Part shown: positions 32,322-40,835 of the stretch, piece after piece
How the letters are laid out: every line of letters begins with the position of its first letter
Numbering within the stretch: position 1 is the stretch's first letter
Assembly: GCF_001500125.1 (NCBI RefSeq)
Contig: NZ_LQIV01000005.1
Location: forward strand, 91,155 to 155,154
Length of the DNA stretch: 64,000 bases
Source: Mycobacterium sp. IS-1742
Lineage (GTDB): Bacteria > Actinomycetota > Actinomycetes > Mycobacteriales > Mycobacteriaceae
Direction: 5' to 3'
The notes under the pieces: generated by a model
Seen by the model: only the letters and a program-made list of their open reading frames with translations
Databases searched by the model: none
Told to the model about the DNA's origin: nothing
Position numbers and translations under genes: made by a program

Positions 32322-33056
32322 ATGACAGAGGAGCGTCCGGACGAGACGGATCGACTCGAGAGTGTGAGCGAAGCGATCGAGTCGCTGCAGTCGCTGTTCG
32401 CGGACGGTCGGCCGCTCGACGAGCTGCTGGACAGCGTGGCGGCGTCCGGAGCCGAAGCGATACCGGATGCCGACGCGGTGAGTATCACGGTGCTGGCCGA
32501 ACCGACTCCGCGCACCGCCGCGTGCACCGACAAGCGTGTGCTCCGACTTGACCGCGCACAGTACGAGGCGGGGCGGGGCCCCTGTTTGGAAGCCGCCGAC
32601 GTACGACGGCCGGTCCGCGCCGTGATGAGCCTCGACGAACAACGCTGGCCGGAGTTCGTCGCGGCGGCGAGCGCCTGCGGCATCACCGCGACGCTGTCGG
32701 TGCCGCTGCTCGCCGACCGGGTGGGCCATGAGCCCGAACTCGTCGGATCGCTGAACATCTACAGCACGACCGCGACCGCGTTCGACCCCTTCGACGAAGC
32801 GCTGATGCGGTTGTACACGCTGACCGCCGGGCTCCTGATCACCAACGCCCGGCACTGGCAGCGGTCGCTGGAGACGATCGACCAGCTCCGCGAGGCGCTC
32901 ACCTCGCGCTCCGTCATCGACCAGGCCAAGGGTGCGCTCCGGGCCGTGCACGGATGCTCGGAGGAGGAGGCGTTCCAGCGCCTGGTCAAGGAATCGCAGA
33001 ACACCAACACCAAGGTTCACACCGTCGCGCGCGACTTCCTCGCCTCGCTCACCTGA
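32322..33056 (+). CDS. GAF-ANTAR domain protein
   Basis: 244 residues. A GAF sensor domain occupies about residues 15-175 (VSITVLAEP, GRGPCLEAAD, SVPLLADRVG, GSLNIYSTTATAF). A C-terminal ANTAR RNA-binding domain covers 185-244 (SRSVIDQAKGALRAVHGCSEEEAFQRL, then KVHTVARDFL). ANTAR proteins bind paired hexaloop RNA hairpins and prevent termination. GGGAG precedes the ATG. No kinase partner is adjacent, so the signal could reach the GAF domain directly or from elsewhere. Confidence 0.88.
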   Translation: MTEERPDETDRLESVSEAIESLQSLFADGRPLDELLDSVAASGAEAIPDADAVSITVLAEPTPRTAACTDKRVLRLDRAQYEAGRGPCLEAADVRRPVRAVMSLDEQRWPEFVAAASACGITATLSVPLLADRVGHEPELVGSLNIYSTTATAFDPFDEALMRLYTLTAGLLITNARHWQRSLETIDQLREALTSRSVIDQAKGALRAVHGCSEEEAFQRLVKESQNTNTKVHTVARDFLASLT

Positions 33057-33065
33057 GCGCGCTGG

Positions 33066-33224
33066 TCAGCACCGCGTCAGCTCGCGTTCGACGATGCTGA
33101 CGTCGTCCGGTGCGACGTCGTCCTCGGTCGGCCGCTCGGCAGGCCTTCGTCGCGCGGTGAGGCCGAGGGCGCGGTGGACGCGGCGAAGAAGACGGTCGGT
33201 GGCTGTGATCGGCAAACTTCGCAT
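33066..33224 (-). CDS. Small basic-then-acidic hypothetical protein
   Basis: 52 residues: a basic amphipathic N-terminus (LPITATDRLLRRVHRALG) and an acidic C-terminus (PTEDDVAPDDVSIVE). It lies downstream of the perfect palindrome at 33242-33261, which could regulate it. There is no strong ribosome site and no recognised family, so this may be a chance frame. Confidence 0.35.
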   Translation of the reverse strand: MRSLPITATDRLLRRVHRALGLTARRRPAERPTEDDVAPDDVSIVERELTRC

Positions 33225-33241
33225 AAGGCCAGGATACCCGA

Positions 33242-33261
33242 GTGCTAACAATTGTTAGCAC
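33242..33261. promoter_or_regulatory. Perfect 20-bp palindrome, strong operator candidate
   Basis: GTGCTAACAATTGTTAGCAC reads identically on both strands. A second small palindrome, TGCTAGCA, follows at 33264-33271. The pair lies between the small minus-strand ORF and a membrane gene starting at 33306, where a TetR-like dimer would block both. No regulator gene is adjacent. Confidence 0.6.
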
Positions 33262-33305
33262 CTTGCTAGCAGTGAGACCGGCGACAGTGAGCTAGATTCC
33301 CGGGC

Positions 33306-33659
33306 ATGCAGCTCTTGCGTGACGCGGTCGTGCTCTTCCACATCGTCGGTTTCGCCGTCACCTTCGGCGCCTGGGTGGCCGAGGCGGTCGGCCGTCGTTT
33401 CCGCACCACCCGGCTGATGGACTACGGCGTGTTGCTGTCCCTGCTCACCGGCCTGGCCCTCGCTGCGCCGTGGCCCGCGGACGTGGTGCTCAACTATCCG
33501 AAGATCGGTGTGAAACTCGTCATCCTGATCGTGTTGGGCGGAATCCTCGGCATGAGCAACGCGCGCCAGCGCAAACGCAACCTCCCGGTGCCGCGCGCGA
33601 TGTTCTACGCGGTCGGTGTGCTGTCCTTCGCCGCCGCGGCGATCGCGGTGCTGTGGTGA
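33306..33659 (+). CDS. Small integral membrane protein
   Basis: 117 residues with four predicted membrane helices: VVLFHIVGFAVTFGAW near the start, LLSLLTGLALA, LVILIVLGGILGM and AVGVLSFAAAAIAVLW. A His in the first helix and a basic loop (NARQRKRNLPVPR) are visible. I do not recognise the family. The tight palindrome upstream suggests stress- or ligand-dependent expression. There is no obvious operon partner; the downstream neighbour is convergent. Confidence 0.65.
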   Translation: MQLLRDAVVLFHIVGFAVTFGAWVAEAVGRRFRTTRLMDYGVLLSLLTGLALAAPWPADVVLNYPKIGVKLVILIVLGGILGMSNARQRKRNLPVPRAMFYAVGVLSFAAAAIAVLW

Positions 33660-33693
33660 CCCGCGCCGGTCGACGAGACGCCCTGCCGATCCG

Positions 33694-35247
33694 CTAACTC
33701 GGCAGCGCGCCCAATCCGTGGGCCGAGAGCGCATCCCGTAGCTCTGCATCGTCGACACTGTTGCCCCGCAACGGAATAGACGCGGCGACGAAGTGGTCGG
33801 GCCGAACGAGGTAGAGCCGGTCGGACCGGAGCCGACCGCGCGGGTCGGCGCCGAAATCCTGTGGGCCGTCGATCCACACCGGAACCTCGGGCCGCACGAT
33901 CCGGGGTGCGCCGTAGGAGTGCAGCTGCCAGGTCATCGTGTCCAGCGCGCGGTGATTCTCCGCGACCGGCGGCAGCCGCAGACCCACCGCCGGATCCTGC
34001 GCCCAGCCGGGACGGTCCCCGGGGACGGCGTAGCGGTAGCGGATGCGGTACTGGCCGATGTAGCCGCCCAGGCGGGTGCCCAGTGGCGTGCGGGTGATCA
34101 GCGGGAACACCCCGAACGCCAAGCCGCCGATGGCTTTTCGGACCAGTCCCGCCGACGATCCGCGGCGGCCGATGACGGTGAACGCGCGGTCGGTGACGTT
34201 GACCAGGGTCAGCGCGACGGGACGGCGTTCCCGTTCGTAGCGGTCGAGCGCTCGCCCGTCCACGCGGTTCTGCGCGACGTCGGCCAGCAGCATCGCCAGA
34301 TTGTGGGCATCCTGCAGACCCGTGTTCATCCCCTGACCGCCGACGGGGGAATGCACATGTGCGGCGTCACCGGCCAGGAAGATCGAGCCGACCCGGAATT
34401 TCGCCGCCACGCGGTGGTGCACCCGATAGGTCGAGAACCAGTCCACCGGACCGTGCGTCAGACCGAACTCGGTGCGGACGGTGGCGAGCGCCTCGTCCTG
34501 GGTGATCGTGTCCCCGGGCGCCAGACCCAGCAGCCTGACGTGGCCACCGGGGCCCAGCGGGAACACCGCCGTGAAGGTCCGCCGACCCGGCCTGATGTTG
34601 ACCGCCCCGTCGGGCACACCGCGCACGTCGTGCACGTCGGCCACCCAGAACGTCGCGTCGTCGGTGCGGCCCTCGAAGGGAAGGTTCAGTGCGCGCCGTA
34701 CCGCCGAGGCCGCGCCGTCGGCTCCGATGCACCATCGGGACCGCAGCCGAAGCAGCGCCCCGTCCGGTCCTTCGAGCAGTGCCTCGACCCGGCCGTCGGG
34801 CGCGGCGGTCCTGTCCTGCACGTCGACCAGACGGTGCCGCCAGCGGACGTCGCCGCCGTCCGCGGTCAGGGCGCCGGCGAGCAGTTCCTCGTTGTGGCTC
34901 TGCTCGAAGATCTGGATGCCCGGGAACCGGGTGAATCCGCTCTGCAGCTCCGCCAGGTTCGGACCGATCGCGCGGGCCGATCCGCCGACCTGAATCCGTA
35001 ACGCCGCGTTGGCTTTTGCCTGTACCGTGCCGGCCAGCCCGAGTTGGTCGTAGACCTCCATCGTCCGGGCCTGCACGGCCAGGGCGCGGGACTCGCGGGT
35101 CGGGCCGGCCTTCCGGTCGACGAGGACCGCGGGGACGCCGCGGCGGCCGAGGACCAGCGCGGCCAGTAGGCCGGTGGGCCCGGCGCCGACGATCAGGACG
35201 TCGGTGTCGACGACGGGAAGATCCTCGACGCGGAAGGGGGGTGGCAT
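33694..35247 (-). CDS. FAD-dependent aromatic-ring-type monooxygenase
   Basis: 517 residues of the PheA/TfdB (class A flavoprotein) type. FAD-binding motif GAGPTG near residue 22, the DG motif CIGADGAASAVRR near 170, and the GD motif IFLAGDAAHVHSPVGGQGMNTGLQDAHNL near 285. Family members hydroxylate aromatic compounds or antibiotics such as rifampicin and tetracycline; the substrate is unknown here. The ATG beginning MPPPF is used because the longer frame is low-complexity. Followed upstream by an OYE-type reductase 29 bases away on the same strand. Confidence 0.85.
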   Translation of the reverse strand: MPPPFRVEDLPVVDTDVLIVGAGPTGLLAALVLGRRGVPAVLVDRKAGPTRESRALAVQARTMEVYDQLGLAGTVQAKANAALRIQVGGSARAIGPNLAELQSGFTRFPGIQIFEQSHNEELLAGALTADGGDVRWRHRLVDVQDRTAAPDGRVEALLEGPDGALLRLRSRWCIGADGAASAVRRALNLPFEGRTDDATFWVADVHDVRGVPDGAVNIRPGRRTFTAVFPLGPGGHVRLLGLAPGDTITQDEALATVRTEFGLTHGPVDWFSTYRVHHRVAAKFRVGSIFLAGDAAHVHSPVGGQGMNTGLQDAHNLAMLLADVAQNRVDGRALDRYERERRPVALTLVNVTDRAFTVIGRRGSSAGLVRKAIGGLAFGVFPLITRTPLGTRLGGYIGQYRIRYRYAVPGDRPGWAQDPAVGLRLPPVAENHRALDTMTWQLHSYGAPRIVRPEVPVWIDGPQDFGADPRGRLRSDRLYLVRPDHFVAASIPLRGNSVDDAELRDALSAHGLGALPS

Positions 35248-35276
35248 GCGGTCACCGTAGCCAACCGCCGCGGGCG

Positions 35277-36404
35277 TCAGGCGAGTTTGGCCAGCGCCGT
35301 CTCCGGGTGGTATCCGGCGAAGCCGTCGAGTTCGCCGTCGCGCAGGCGGTTGACCCACGCCGGGTCGGCCAGCAGCGCCCGGCCGATGGCCACGATGTCG
35401 AATTCACCGGCATCGAACTGCTCGACGAGGCGGTCCACCGACGCCGGATGGATGAGCTGGCCCTGCTTCTCACTGCGGAACTGCGTCTCCAACCCGACGG
35501 AGCCGACCGCGATCACGGGCAGCCCGGTGACCTTCCTGGTCCACCCGGCCAGGCTCACGTCGCCGTCATGGTCCGGGAAGGCCGGTACGTAGTGCCGCCG
35601 CGTGGAGGGATGGAAGACGTCCACCCCGGCCGCGGCCAGCGGGGCGAGCAGATCCCGCAACTGCGTCGGGTCGTCGGCGATGGAGGCCGCGTAGTCGGTG
35701 CCCTTCCACTGCGAGAACCGGAAGATGATCGGGTAGTCGGGACCGACGGCCGCCCGGACCGCCGCCACCACCTCGGCCGGGAAGCGGGTGCGGTCGGCGA
35801 GGCTGCCGCCGTATCCGTCGGTTCGGAGATTCGTTCGCGCCCAGAGGAACTCGTCGAGCAGATACCCGTGTGCGCCGTGCAACTCGACGGCGTCGAAGCC
35901 GACCTCACGCGCGGTCCTGGCGCTCTCGGCGAACAGTTCGGCGATCCGCGGGAGCTCGTCGGTCTCGAGCGCGCGTCCCCGCGGTCGGCCGTGGCCGTCC
36001 ACACCGGACGGACTGACCGGGACGACACCGTCCGCGTCGTCGCGCTGCGCGCCCTGATGCCACAACTGTGCGGCGACCGTACCGCCCTCCTCGTGGACCG
36101 CCGCCAGGACGCGCGACCACCCGGCGAGCACGTCGTCACCGGCGATCGTGGGGATGGAGGAGGGATACCCGGCCGACGGATCCGGAAGGCGGACGCCTTC
36201 GGTGATGATCAGGCCCACTCCGCCCGCGGCGCGACGACGGTAGTACTCGGCGACATCGGCGCCCGGGACTCCGCCGGGTGAGGCCTGCCGGGTCATCGGC
36301 GCCATCGCGAAGCGGTTGGGGACGGTCAGCGAGCCGACGGTGAGCGGTCGGAAGAGGTCTTCGGTAGCCACGAAGCGGTGCAACGCGGCGGCCGCGGCGC
36401 TCAT
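35277..36404 (-). CDS. Old yellow enzyme-type NADH:flavin oxidoreductase
   Basis: 375 residues, FMN-dependent TIM barrel of the OYE family: LFRPLTVGSLTVPNRFAMAPM at the start, GLIITEG, AQLWHQGAQ, the active-site DAVELHGAHGYLLDEFLW near residue 175, and the phosphate-binding AIGRALLADPAWVNR. Family members reduce activated C=C bonds of enals, enones or nitro compounds. It is on the same strand as the FAD monooxygenase, suggesting a shared role with electrophilic or aromatic substrates, though no pathway is evident. Confidence 0.87.
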   Translation of the reverse strand: MSAAAAALHRFVATEDLFRPLTVGSLTVPNRFAMAPMTRQASPGGVPGADVAEYYRRRAAGGVGLIITEGVRLPDPSAGYPSSIPTIAGDDVLAGWSRVLAAVHEEGGTVAAQLWHQGAQRDDADGVVPVSPSGVDGHGRPRGRALETDELPRIAELFAESARTAREVGFDAVELHGAHGYLLDEFLWARTNLRTDGYGGSLADRTRFPAEVVAAVRAAVGPDYPIIFRFSQWKGTDYAASIADDPTQLRDLLAPLAAAGVDVFHPSTRRHYVPAFPDHDGDVSLAGWTRKVTGLPVIAVGSVGLETQFRSEKQGQLIHPASVDRLVEQFDAGEFDIVAIGRALLADPAWVNRLRDGELDGFAGYHPETALAKLA

Positions 36405-36419
36405 TCCGCCGCAGCGCCC

Positions 36420-36551
36420 TCACCCCTCCGAGGGTTTGTCGACCTCGTTCTCGGGCAGCGGAAGCGCCTCCGCACCGGGGGTGGCGGGGGCCAGCACCTC
36501 CTCGTCCTTCGCGGCGGGTTCGGGCGTTACATTCTCGTCGGCAGATGTCAT
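36420..36551 (-). CDS. Small acidic Pro-rich protein
   Basis: 43 residues beginning MTSADENVTPEPAAKDEEV and ending NEVDKPSEG, strongly acidic with many Pro, Ala and Glu, probably disordered. The codon choice is typical of neighbouring genes. It sits 15 bases upstream of the OYE-like gene on the same strand and could be its leader cistron. There is no good ribosome site. Its function is unknown. Confidence 0.45.
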   Translation of the reverse strand: MTSADENVTPEPAAKDEEVLAPATPGAEALPLPENEVDKPSEG

Positions 36552-36673
36552 GCCGGGTTGGTACCCCGTGACGCGCGGCGGTAACCGCCTCCCGGGGGGA
36601 TGTCGAGAACGGCGTCACGGCTCCGTCCCAGGGGTGAGCGACCAACTAGGGTCGCGACCTGAAGGGAGAAGTC

Positions 36674-37081
36674 ATGGCGAAGTACCTGTTGCTCAAGCAC
36701 TACCGGGGTGCGCCGGCCGCGGTCAACGACGTGCCGATGGATCAGTGGAGGCCCGAAGAGATCGAGGCGCACATGCAATACATGGAGGACTTCGCGGACC
36801 GCCTGCGGGACAGCGGCGAGTTCGTCGACAGCCAGGCCCTCGCCGCCGACGGCGCCTGGGTCCGCTACGACGGCGAGGGCAGGCCGCCGGTGACCGACGG
36901 TCCGTTCGCCGAGACCAAGGACCTGATCGCCGGGTTCATGATCATCGACGTCGACTCCTACGACCGCGCCGTCGCACTGGCCGGCGAACTGTCCGCGGCA
37001 CCCGGTGCGGGTGGCAGACCGATCCACGAGTGGCTCGAGGTGCGGCCGTTCATGACCGCAGCGCCCGGCTCCAACGAGTAG
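36674..37081 (+). CDS. DGPF/YCII-domain protein
   Basis: 135 residues with the YCII-related fold and diagnostic VTDGPFAETKDLIAGF motif near residues 75-90, plus the N-terminal KYLLLKHY. AGGGAGAAG precedes the ATG. Its stop overlaps the sigma-factor start by one base (TAGTG). DGPF proteins are regularly encoded beside ECF42-type sigma factors; their biochemical role is not settled, although a sensing or enzymatic function has been proposed. Confidence 0.88.
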   Translation: MAKYLLLKHYRGAPAAVNDVPMDQWRPEEIEAHMQYMEDFADRLRDSGEFVDSQALAADGAWVRYDGEGRPPVTDGPFAETKDLIAGFMIIDVDSYDRAVALAGELSAAPGAGGRPIHEWLEVRPFMTAAPGSNE

Positions 37082-38235
37082 TGGACGAGAACCGGCTTCG
37101 GGAACTGATCCCCGGGGTGCTGGCCGCCCTCGTCCACCGCGGAGCGGACTTCGCGACGGCCGAAGACGCGGTCCAGGAGGCGCTGATCCGGGCGCTGGAC
37201 ACCTGGCCGACGCGGGCCCCGGACGATCCCAAGGGCTGGCTGATCACGACCGCGTGGCGCCGATTCCTCGACTTCACCAGGTCCGATGCGGCGCGCCACC
37301 ACCGCGAGCTGCGGGCGGCGGAGGAGCCCCCGCCCGGGCCGACGGAGTCGACCGACGACACGCTGCAGCTGTGCTTCCTCTGCGCGCATCCGAGCCTCAC
37401 CCCGTCATCGGCGGTCGCGCTGACGCTGCGGGCCGTCGGCGGCCTCACCACCCGGCAGATCGCGCAGGCCTATCTCGTGCCGGAATCGACGATGGCGCAA
37501 CGGATCAGTCGTGCCAAGCGCACAGTCAGCGGGGTCACGCTGAACAGTCCCGGTGACCTGCGCACCGTGCTCCGCGTGCTGTACCTCGTGTTCAACGAGG
37601 GTTACGGCGGTGACGTCGACCTCGCGGCCGAGGCGATCCGGTTGGCCCGGCAGCTCGCCGCGACCACCGACGATCCCGAAGTGTCGGGCCTGCTGGCGCT
37701 GTTCCTGCTGCACCACGCCCGGCGCCCGGCCCGGATCCGCGACGACGGGACGCTGGTGCCGCTCGCCGAACAGGACCGGCGCCTGTGGCGGCGCGAGCTG
37801 ATCGTCGAGGGTGTGGCCGTGCTGCAGGCGGCGCTCGCCCGCGACCGGCTCGGCGAGTACCAGGCGCAGGCGGCGATCGCGGCGTTGCACGCCGACGCGC
37901 AGACCGCCGGGGAGACCGATTGGGTGCAGATCGTCGAGTGGTACGACGAACTCGTCCGCCTGACCGACAGCCCGGTCGTCCGGCTCAACCGCGCGGTCGC
38001 CGTCGGCGAGGCCGACGGCCCACGTGCGGGGCTCGCCGCACTGGCCGATCTCGATCCGTCGTTGCCGCGGTACACCGCGTCGGAGGCCTACCTACGCGAG
38101 CGGGAGGGTGACCTGGCCGCCGCCGTGGTCCTTTACGCGGAAGCCGCCGTCAAGGCGCACAACATCGCCGAACGCCATCACCTCACGCGGCGCGCCGCCG
38201 CACTGCGTCAGCGCCTCGCGGCCGAGGCGCCCTGA
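37081..38235 (+). CDS. ECF42-like RNA polymerase sigma factor with long C-terminal helical domain
   Basis: 384 residues. Sigma region 2 is near residues 10-70 (DFATAEDAVQEALIRALDTWP) and region 4 near 125-160 (LTTRQIAQAYLVPESTMAQRISRAKR). About 220 helical residues follow, with VLRVLYLVFNEGY and TPR-like AEAYLRE-type repeats. This length and the adjacent DGPF gene are the hallmarks of the ECF42 group. No anti-sigma factor is present; in that group the C-terminal domain is thought to regulate activity. GTG start overlaps the DGPF stop. The 3' end overlaps the convergent amidase by 28 bases. Confidence 0.88.
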   Translation: MDENRLRELIPGVLAALVHRGADFATAEDAVQEALIRALDTWPTRAPDDPKGWLITTAWRRFLDFTRSDAARHHRELRAAEEPPPGPTESTDDTLQLCFLCAHPSLTPSSAVALTLRAVGGLTTRQIAQAYLVPESTMAQRISRAKRTVSGVTLNSPGDLRTVLRVLYLVFNEGYGGDVDLAAEAIRLARQLAATTDDPEVSGLLALFLLHHARRPARIRDDGTLVPLAEQDRRLWRRELIVEGVAVLQAALARDRLGEYQAQAAIAALHADAQTAGETDWVQIVEWYDELVRLTDSPVVRLNRAVAVGEADGPRAGLAALADLDPSLPRYTASEAYLREREGDLAAAVVLYAEAAVKAHNIAERHHLTRRAAALRQRLAAEAP

Positions 38236-39701
38236 ATCGGTGCGACGCGGTCCGCCCACGGCACCGCCTGTTCCAGTTGACCGGCCAGTCGCAGGAGCAG
38301 CGCCTCTCCCGCCAGCGGTGCGACGAACTGGACGCCCAGCGGCAGGCCGTCGGACGTCCAGTGCAGGGGCAGCGAAATGGCCGGGCGCCCGGTGAGATTC
38401 GCCAGCTGGGTGTACGGCACCCAGGACAGGTTCTTGTCCACCATGTCGTCGACGATCTTGGTGTGGCGCAGCATTCGGGCCGTGCGGGTCTTGATCAGCA
38501 GGTCCGAGGCGCGTTGCAGCGCGACCGGCAGGTCGAACTCACCGATCGTCGGCGGCGGGGTCGCCAGCGTGGGTGTCATCAGCAGGTCGTACGACTCGAA
38601 GAACGTCGTCAGCCTTCGGGTGTGCTCGTGTCGGCGCTCGACGGTGTCGACGTAGTCGACGCTGCTCGTCGCCGCTCCGATGGCCGCCATGATCAGGGTG
38701 TCCCGCTCGAACGCGTCGTCACCGGCGCCCGAAAGCCGTTTGGCCTCACGAACTTCCCACGCGTTGTGGACGAACCACGTCAGCAGGAAGTCGCGGGCGA
38801 GCGCGGCGTCGTCGAACGGTGCGACCGGCAGTTGCTCGACGTGGTGGCCCAGGTCGGTCAACGCCCGAACGGTCCTCTCGACGGCGGTGCGCGCCTCCGG
38901 ATGCGGTGCCGGGTTGATCGCCGACGGCACCCGAACCCCGATCCGCAGCGGTCCCGGGTCCTGTCCCACCGCCGACGCGAACGACTCGCTCGGGATCGCG
39001 GGCACGTAGGGGCCGCCGGGCTCGCCGCCGCGCAGGACGTCGAGCATCGCGGCCGTGTCCCGCACCGTCCGCGACACCACACCCTGCACCGCCGCCCCGT
39101 GCATGGCCTCACCGATCGCCGGGCCCGACGGCGTCAGCCCCCGGCCCGGTTTGAGCCCGACCAGTCCACAACATCCGGCCGGGATGCGGATCGAGCCGCC
39201 ACCGTCGTTGGCGCCGGCACACGGCACGATGCCCGCGGCAACCGCGGCCGCCGAACCACCGGACGAACCACCCGGCGTCCGCGTCAGATCCCACGGGTTG
39301 CGCGCCGGTCCCCAGGCGGCGGGCTCGGTGATCCCCTTGGCGCCGAACTCCGGGGTGTTGGTCTTGCCGAAGATCGTCAGACCGGCGTCGAGCCACCGCT
39401 GCACGACGGTCGCGTGTTCGGCGACCGGCGTCGCTATGAGCGCGCGCGACCCGGCCGACGTCGGCAACCCCGCATAGTGCTGCGCGAGGTCCTTGATCAG
39501 GAAGGGCACACCGGCGAACGGTCCGGTCGCCCCGGGTGACGGCGCCGCAGGGATGTCCCGCACGATCGCGTTGATCAGCGGATTGACCGCGGCCGCCCGC
39601 TCCCTGGCCACGTCCAGCAGCTCGGCCGCGGTGACCTGCTTGTCGGCAACGAGCTCGGCCAGTCCGACCGCGTCGTAGGTCCGGTACTCCTCGAAGTTCA
39701 C
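38208..39701 (-). CDS. Amidase-signature-family hydrolase
   Basis: 497 residues. The Ser-Ser-Lys catalytic set of amidase-signature enzymes is visible: Lys in FLIKDLAQHYAG near residue 80, TPGGSSGGSAAAVAAG near 155, and nucleophile region DGGGSIRIPAGCCGLVGLKP near 178. Family members hydrolyse amides including acetamide-like and acyl-amino substrates or GatA-like; no transamidosome partner is nearby. I chose the GTG that begins NFEEYRTYDAVG, matching family N-termini; an upstream GTG would add 16 residues. Confidence 0.85.
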   Translation of the reverse strand: MNFEEYRTYDAVGLAELVADKQVTAAELLDVARERAAAVNPLINAIVRDIPAAPSPGATGPFAGVPFLIKDLAQHYAGLPTSAGSRALIATPVAEHATVVQRWLDAGLTIFGKTNTPEFGAKGITEPAAWGPARNPWDLTRTPGGSSGGSAAAVAAGIVPCAGANDGGGSIRIPAGCCGLVGLKPGRGLTPSGPAIGEAMHGAAVQGVVSRTVRDTAAMLDVLRGGEPGGPYVPAIPSESFASAVGQDPGPLRIGVRVPSAINPAPHPEARTAVERTVRALTDLGHHVEQLPVAPFDDAALARDFLLTWFVHNAWEVREAKRLSGAGDDAFERDTLIMAAIGAATSSVDYVDTVERRHEHTRRLTTFFESYDLLMTPTLATPPPTIGEFDLPVALQRASDLLIKTRTARMLRHTKIVDDMVDKNLSWVPYTQLANLTGRPAISLPLHWTSDGLPLGVQFVAPLAGEALLLRLAGQLEQAVPWADRVAPIQGASAARR

Positions 39702-39760
39702 CCCCTGACCGTAGGTGGCCGGTGTCGGGACCACCTGACGATCGCCCACTTCCGGGGTGG

Positions 39761-39952
39761 CTAGTGGCCGTGCGACAGCGCCGCGCGCGGGCAGTCGGCG
39801 ATCGCCTGTTCGACGAGCGCCTCCTGGTCGGCCGGCACGGGGTCGGCGACGACGACGGCGTAGTCGTCGTCGTCGAGCTGGAAGACGGCGGGCGCAATCT
39901 TCACGCAGACGGCGTTCCCTTCACATCGGTCACGGTCCACGACGACTTTCAT
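39761..39952 (-). CDS. [3Fe-4S]-type ferredoxin
   Basis: 63 residues. Cys pattern RCEGNAVCVKIAP at the N-terminus (Cys9, Cys15) and DCPRAAL near residue 53 give the three ligands of a single-cluster ferredoxin of the type serving cytochromes P450. GGAGAAG precedes the ATG, whose first base overlaps the globin stop (TGATG). No P450 is nearby; in this operon the likely partner is the truncated globin, which needs an electron source to turn over NO or O2. That pairing is an inference. Confidence 0.85.
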   Translation of the reverse strand: MKVVVDRDRCEGNAVCVKIAPAVFQLDDDDYAVVVADPVPADQEALVEQAIADCPRAALSHGH

Positions 39953-40371
39953 CACTTCTCCTTCACTAGGCGGCGGCCCATCGCGGTGGCGATCCTGGTG
40001 GCCTGGATCTTGGCGCGCTCGGCGACAGGCCCCCGGTACATCTCGTCGACGGTGGTCGTCCACAGCGTCAGCCAGCGGACGAAATGCTCCGCGCGCAACG
40101 GTGTCCGCGCGTGGATCCGGCGGTGCACGTGCAGCGCGTTGCGCCGGTACAGTCCGGCGCGGAACAACACCGTCTCCCAGAAGTCGCACATGACAGGGAG
40201 GTGTTGGTCCAAGCCACGGGAGAGTAGGTCGGCGAACGGCGCGGCGAGAAGCGGATCCTCGAACGCCCGCCCGTAGAAGCGACGCAACAACGACTCCACG
40301 TCGGCACGGGTGGCCAGATCTCGTCCGGGGGTGTCGAGTGCCCGCACTTCACTCATGCTGCCGACCTGCAT
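39952..40371 (-). CDS. Group III truncated hemoglobin
   Basis: 139 residues in the two-on-two globin fold. Helix B carries LLRRFYGRAFEDPLL (Phe-Tyr at the distal B9/B10 positions), followed by MCDFWETVLFRAGLY, the proximal-His region ALHVHRRIHARTPL, then EHFVRWLTLW with the group-III Trp. The best-known relative is Campylobacter Ctb, induced by nitrosative stress. The first ATG has CAGGAG upstream; an ATG 15 bases further in is possible. Lies between the 4-TM and ferredoxin genes, consistent with NO or oxygen chemistry. Confidence 0.88.
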   Translation of the reverse strand: MQVGSMSEVRALDTPGRDLATRADVESLLRRFYGRAFEDPLLAAPFADLLSRGLDQHLPVMCDFWETVLFRAGLYRRNALHVHRRIHARTPLRAEHFVRWLTLWTTTVDEMYRGPVAERAKIQATRIATAMGRRLVKEK

Positions 40372-40394
40372 CGTGCTCCTGAAGCCTGTGGTGG

Positions 40395-40835
40395 TCAACC
40401 GGTCAGCATCGCGACGCCGCCGGTGACGAGTGCGACGACTTTCACCAGTTCCAGGCCCACGTACTCGTAGTGGACCGTCGACCGCCGGGTCGCACCGTCG
40501 GCCGCGGCGGCGCCGGCCAAGACCAGTTCCGAGCGCCGCGCGAGGCGCGGCCGCACCACCAGCAGTTGGACGGTCAACACCACGACGACCGCGCCAACAC
40601 CGATCGCAGCCGTCGAAGACGGCCGATCGACGGCGACGGTGATCAGCAGAACCACCGCGAGGACGGCCTCGACCGTGTTGAGGGCGCGGAAGACCAGGCG
40701 GCCGATGCCCAGTCCGAGTGGGATCGACACCCCGGGAGCGCGGAACTTCAGCGGCGCCTCGAGGAAGGAGATGGCCAATACCATTCCCAGCCAAGTGAAG
40801 AGGACCGCGACTGCGACCGCGTGGGCGGTGCTCAC
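40395..40835 (-). CDS. Four-helix membrane protein in the truncated-globin operon
   Basis: 146 residues, four predicted helices: an N-terminal helix running into SFLEAPLKFRAPGV (a membrane-edge motif with Glu and Lys), then LVFRALNTVEAVLAVVLLI, AAIGVGAVVVVLTVQLLVV and ELVKVVALVTGGVAML. Conserved-looking charged residues within membranes hint at ligand or heme contact. I do not recognise a named family. Its ATG overlaps the regulator stop (ATGA); it precedes the globin by 23 bases. Confidence 0.65.
   Translation of the reverse strand: MSTAHAVAVAVLFTWLGMVLAISFLEAPLKFRAPGVSIPLGLGIGRLVFRALNTVEAVLAVVLLITVAVDRPSSTAAIGVGAVVVVLTVQLLVVRPRLARRSELVLAGAAAADGATRRSTVHYEYVGLELVKVVALVTGGVAMLTG

Noticed and set aside
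33694..36404. FAD monooxygenase and OYE reductase as a two-component enzyme
   Set aside because: Class A monooxygenases reduce their own FAD and do not need a separate reductase, so adjacency alone is not enough.
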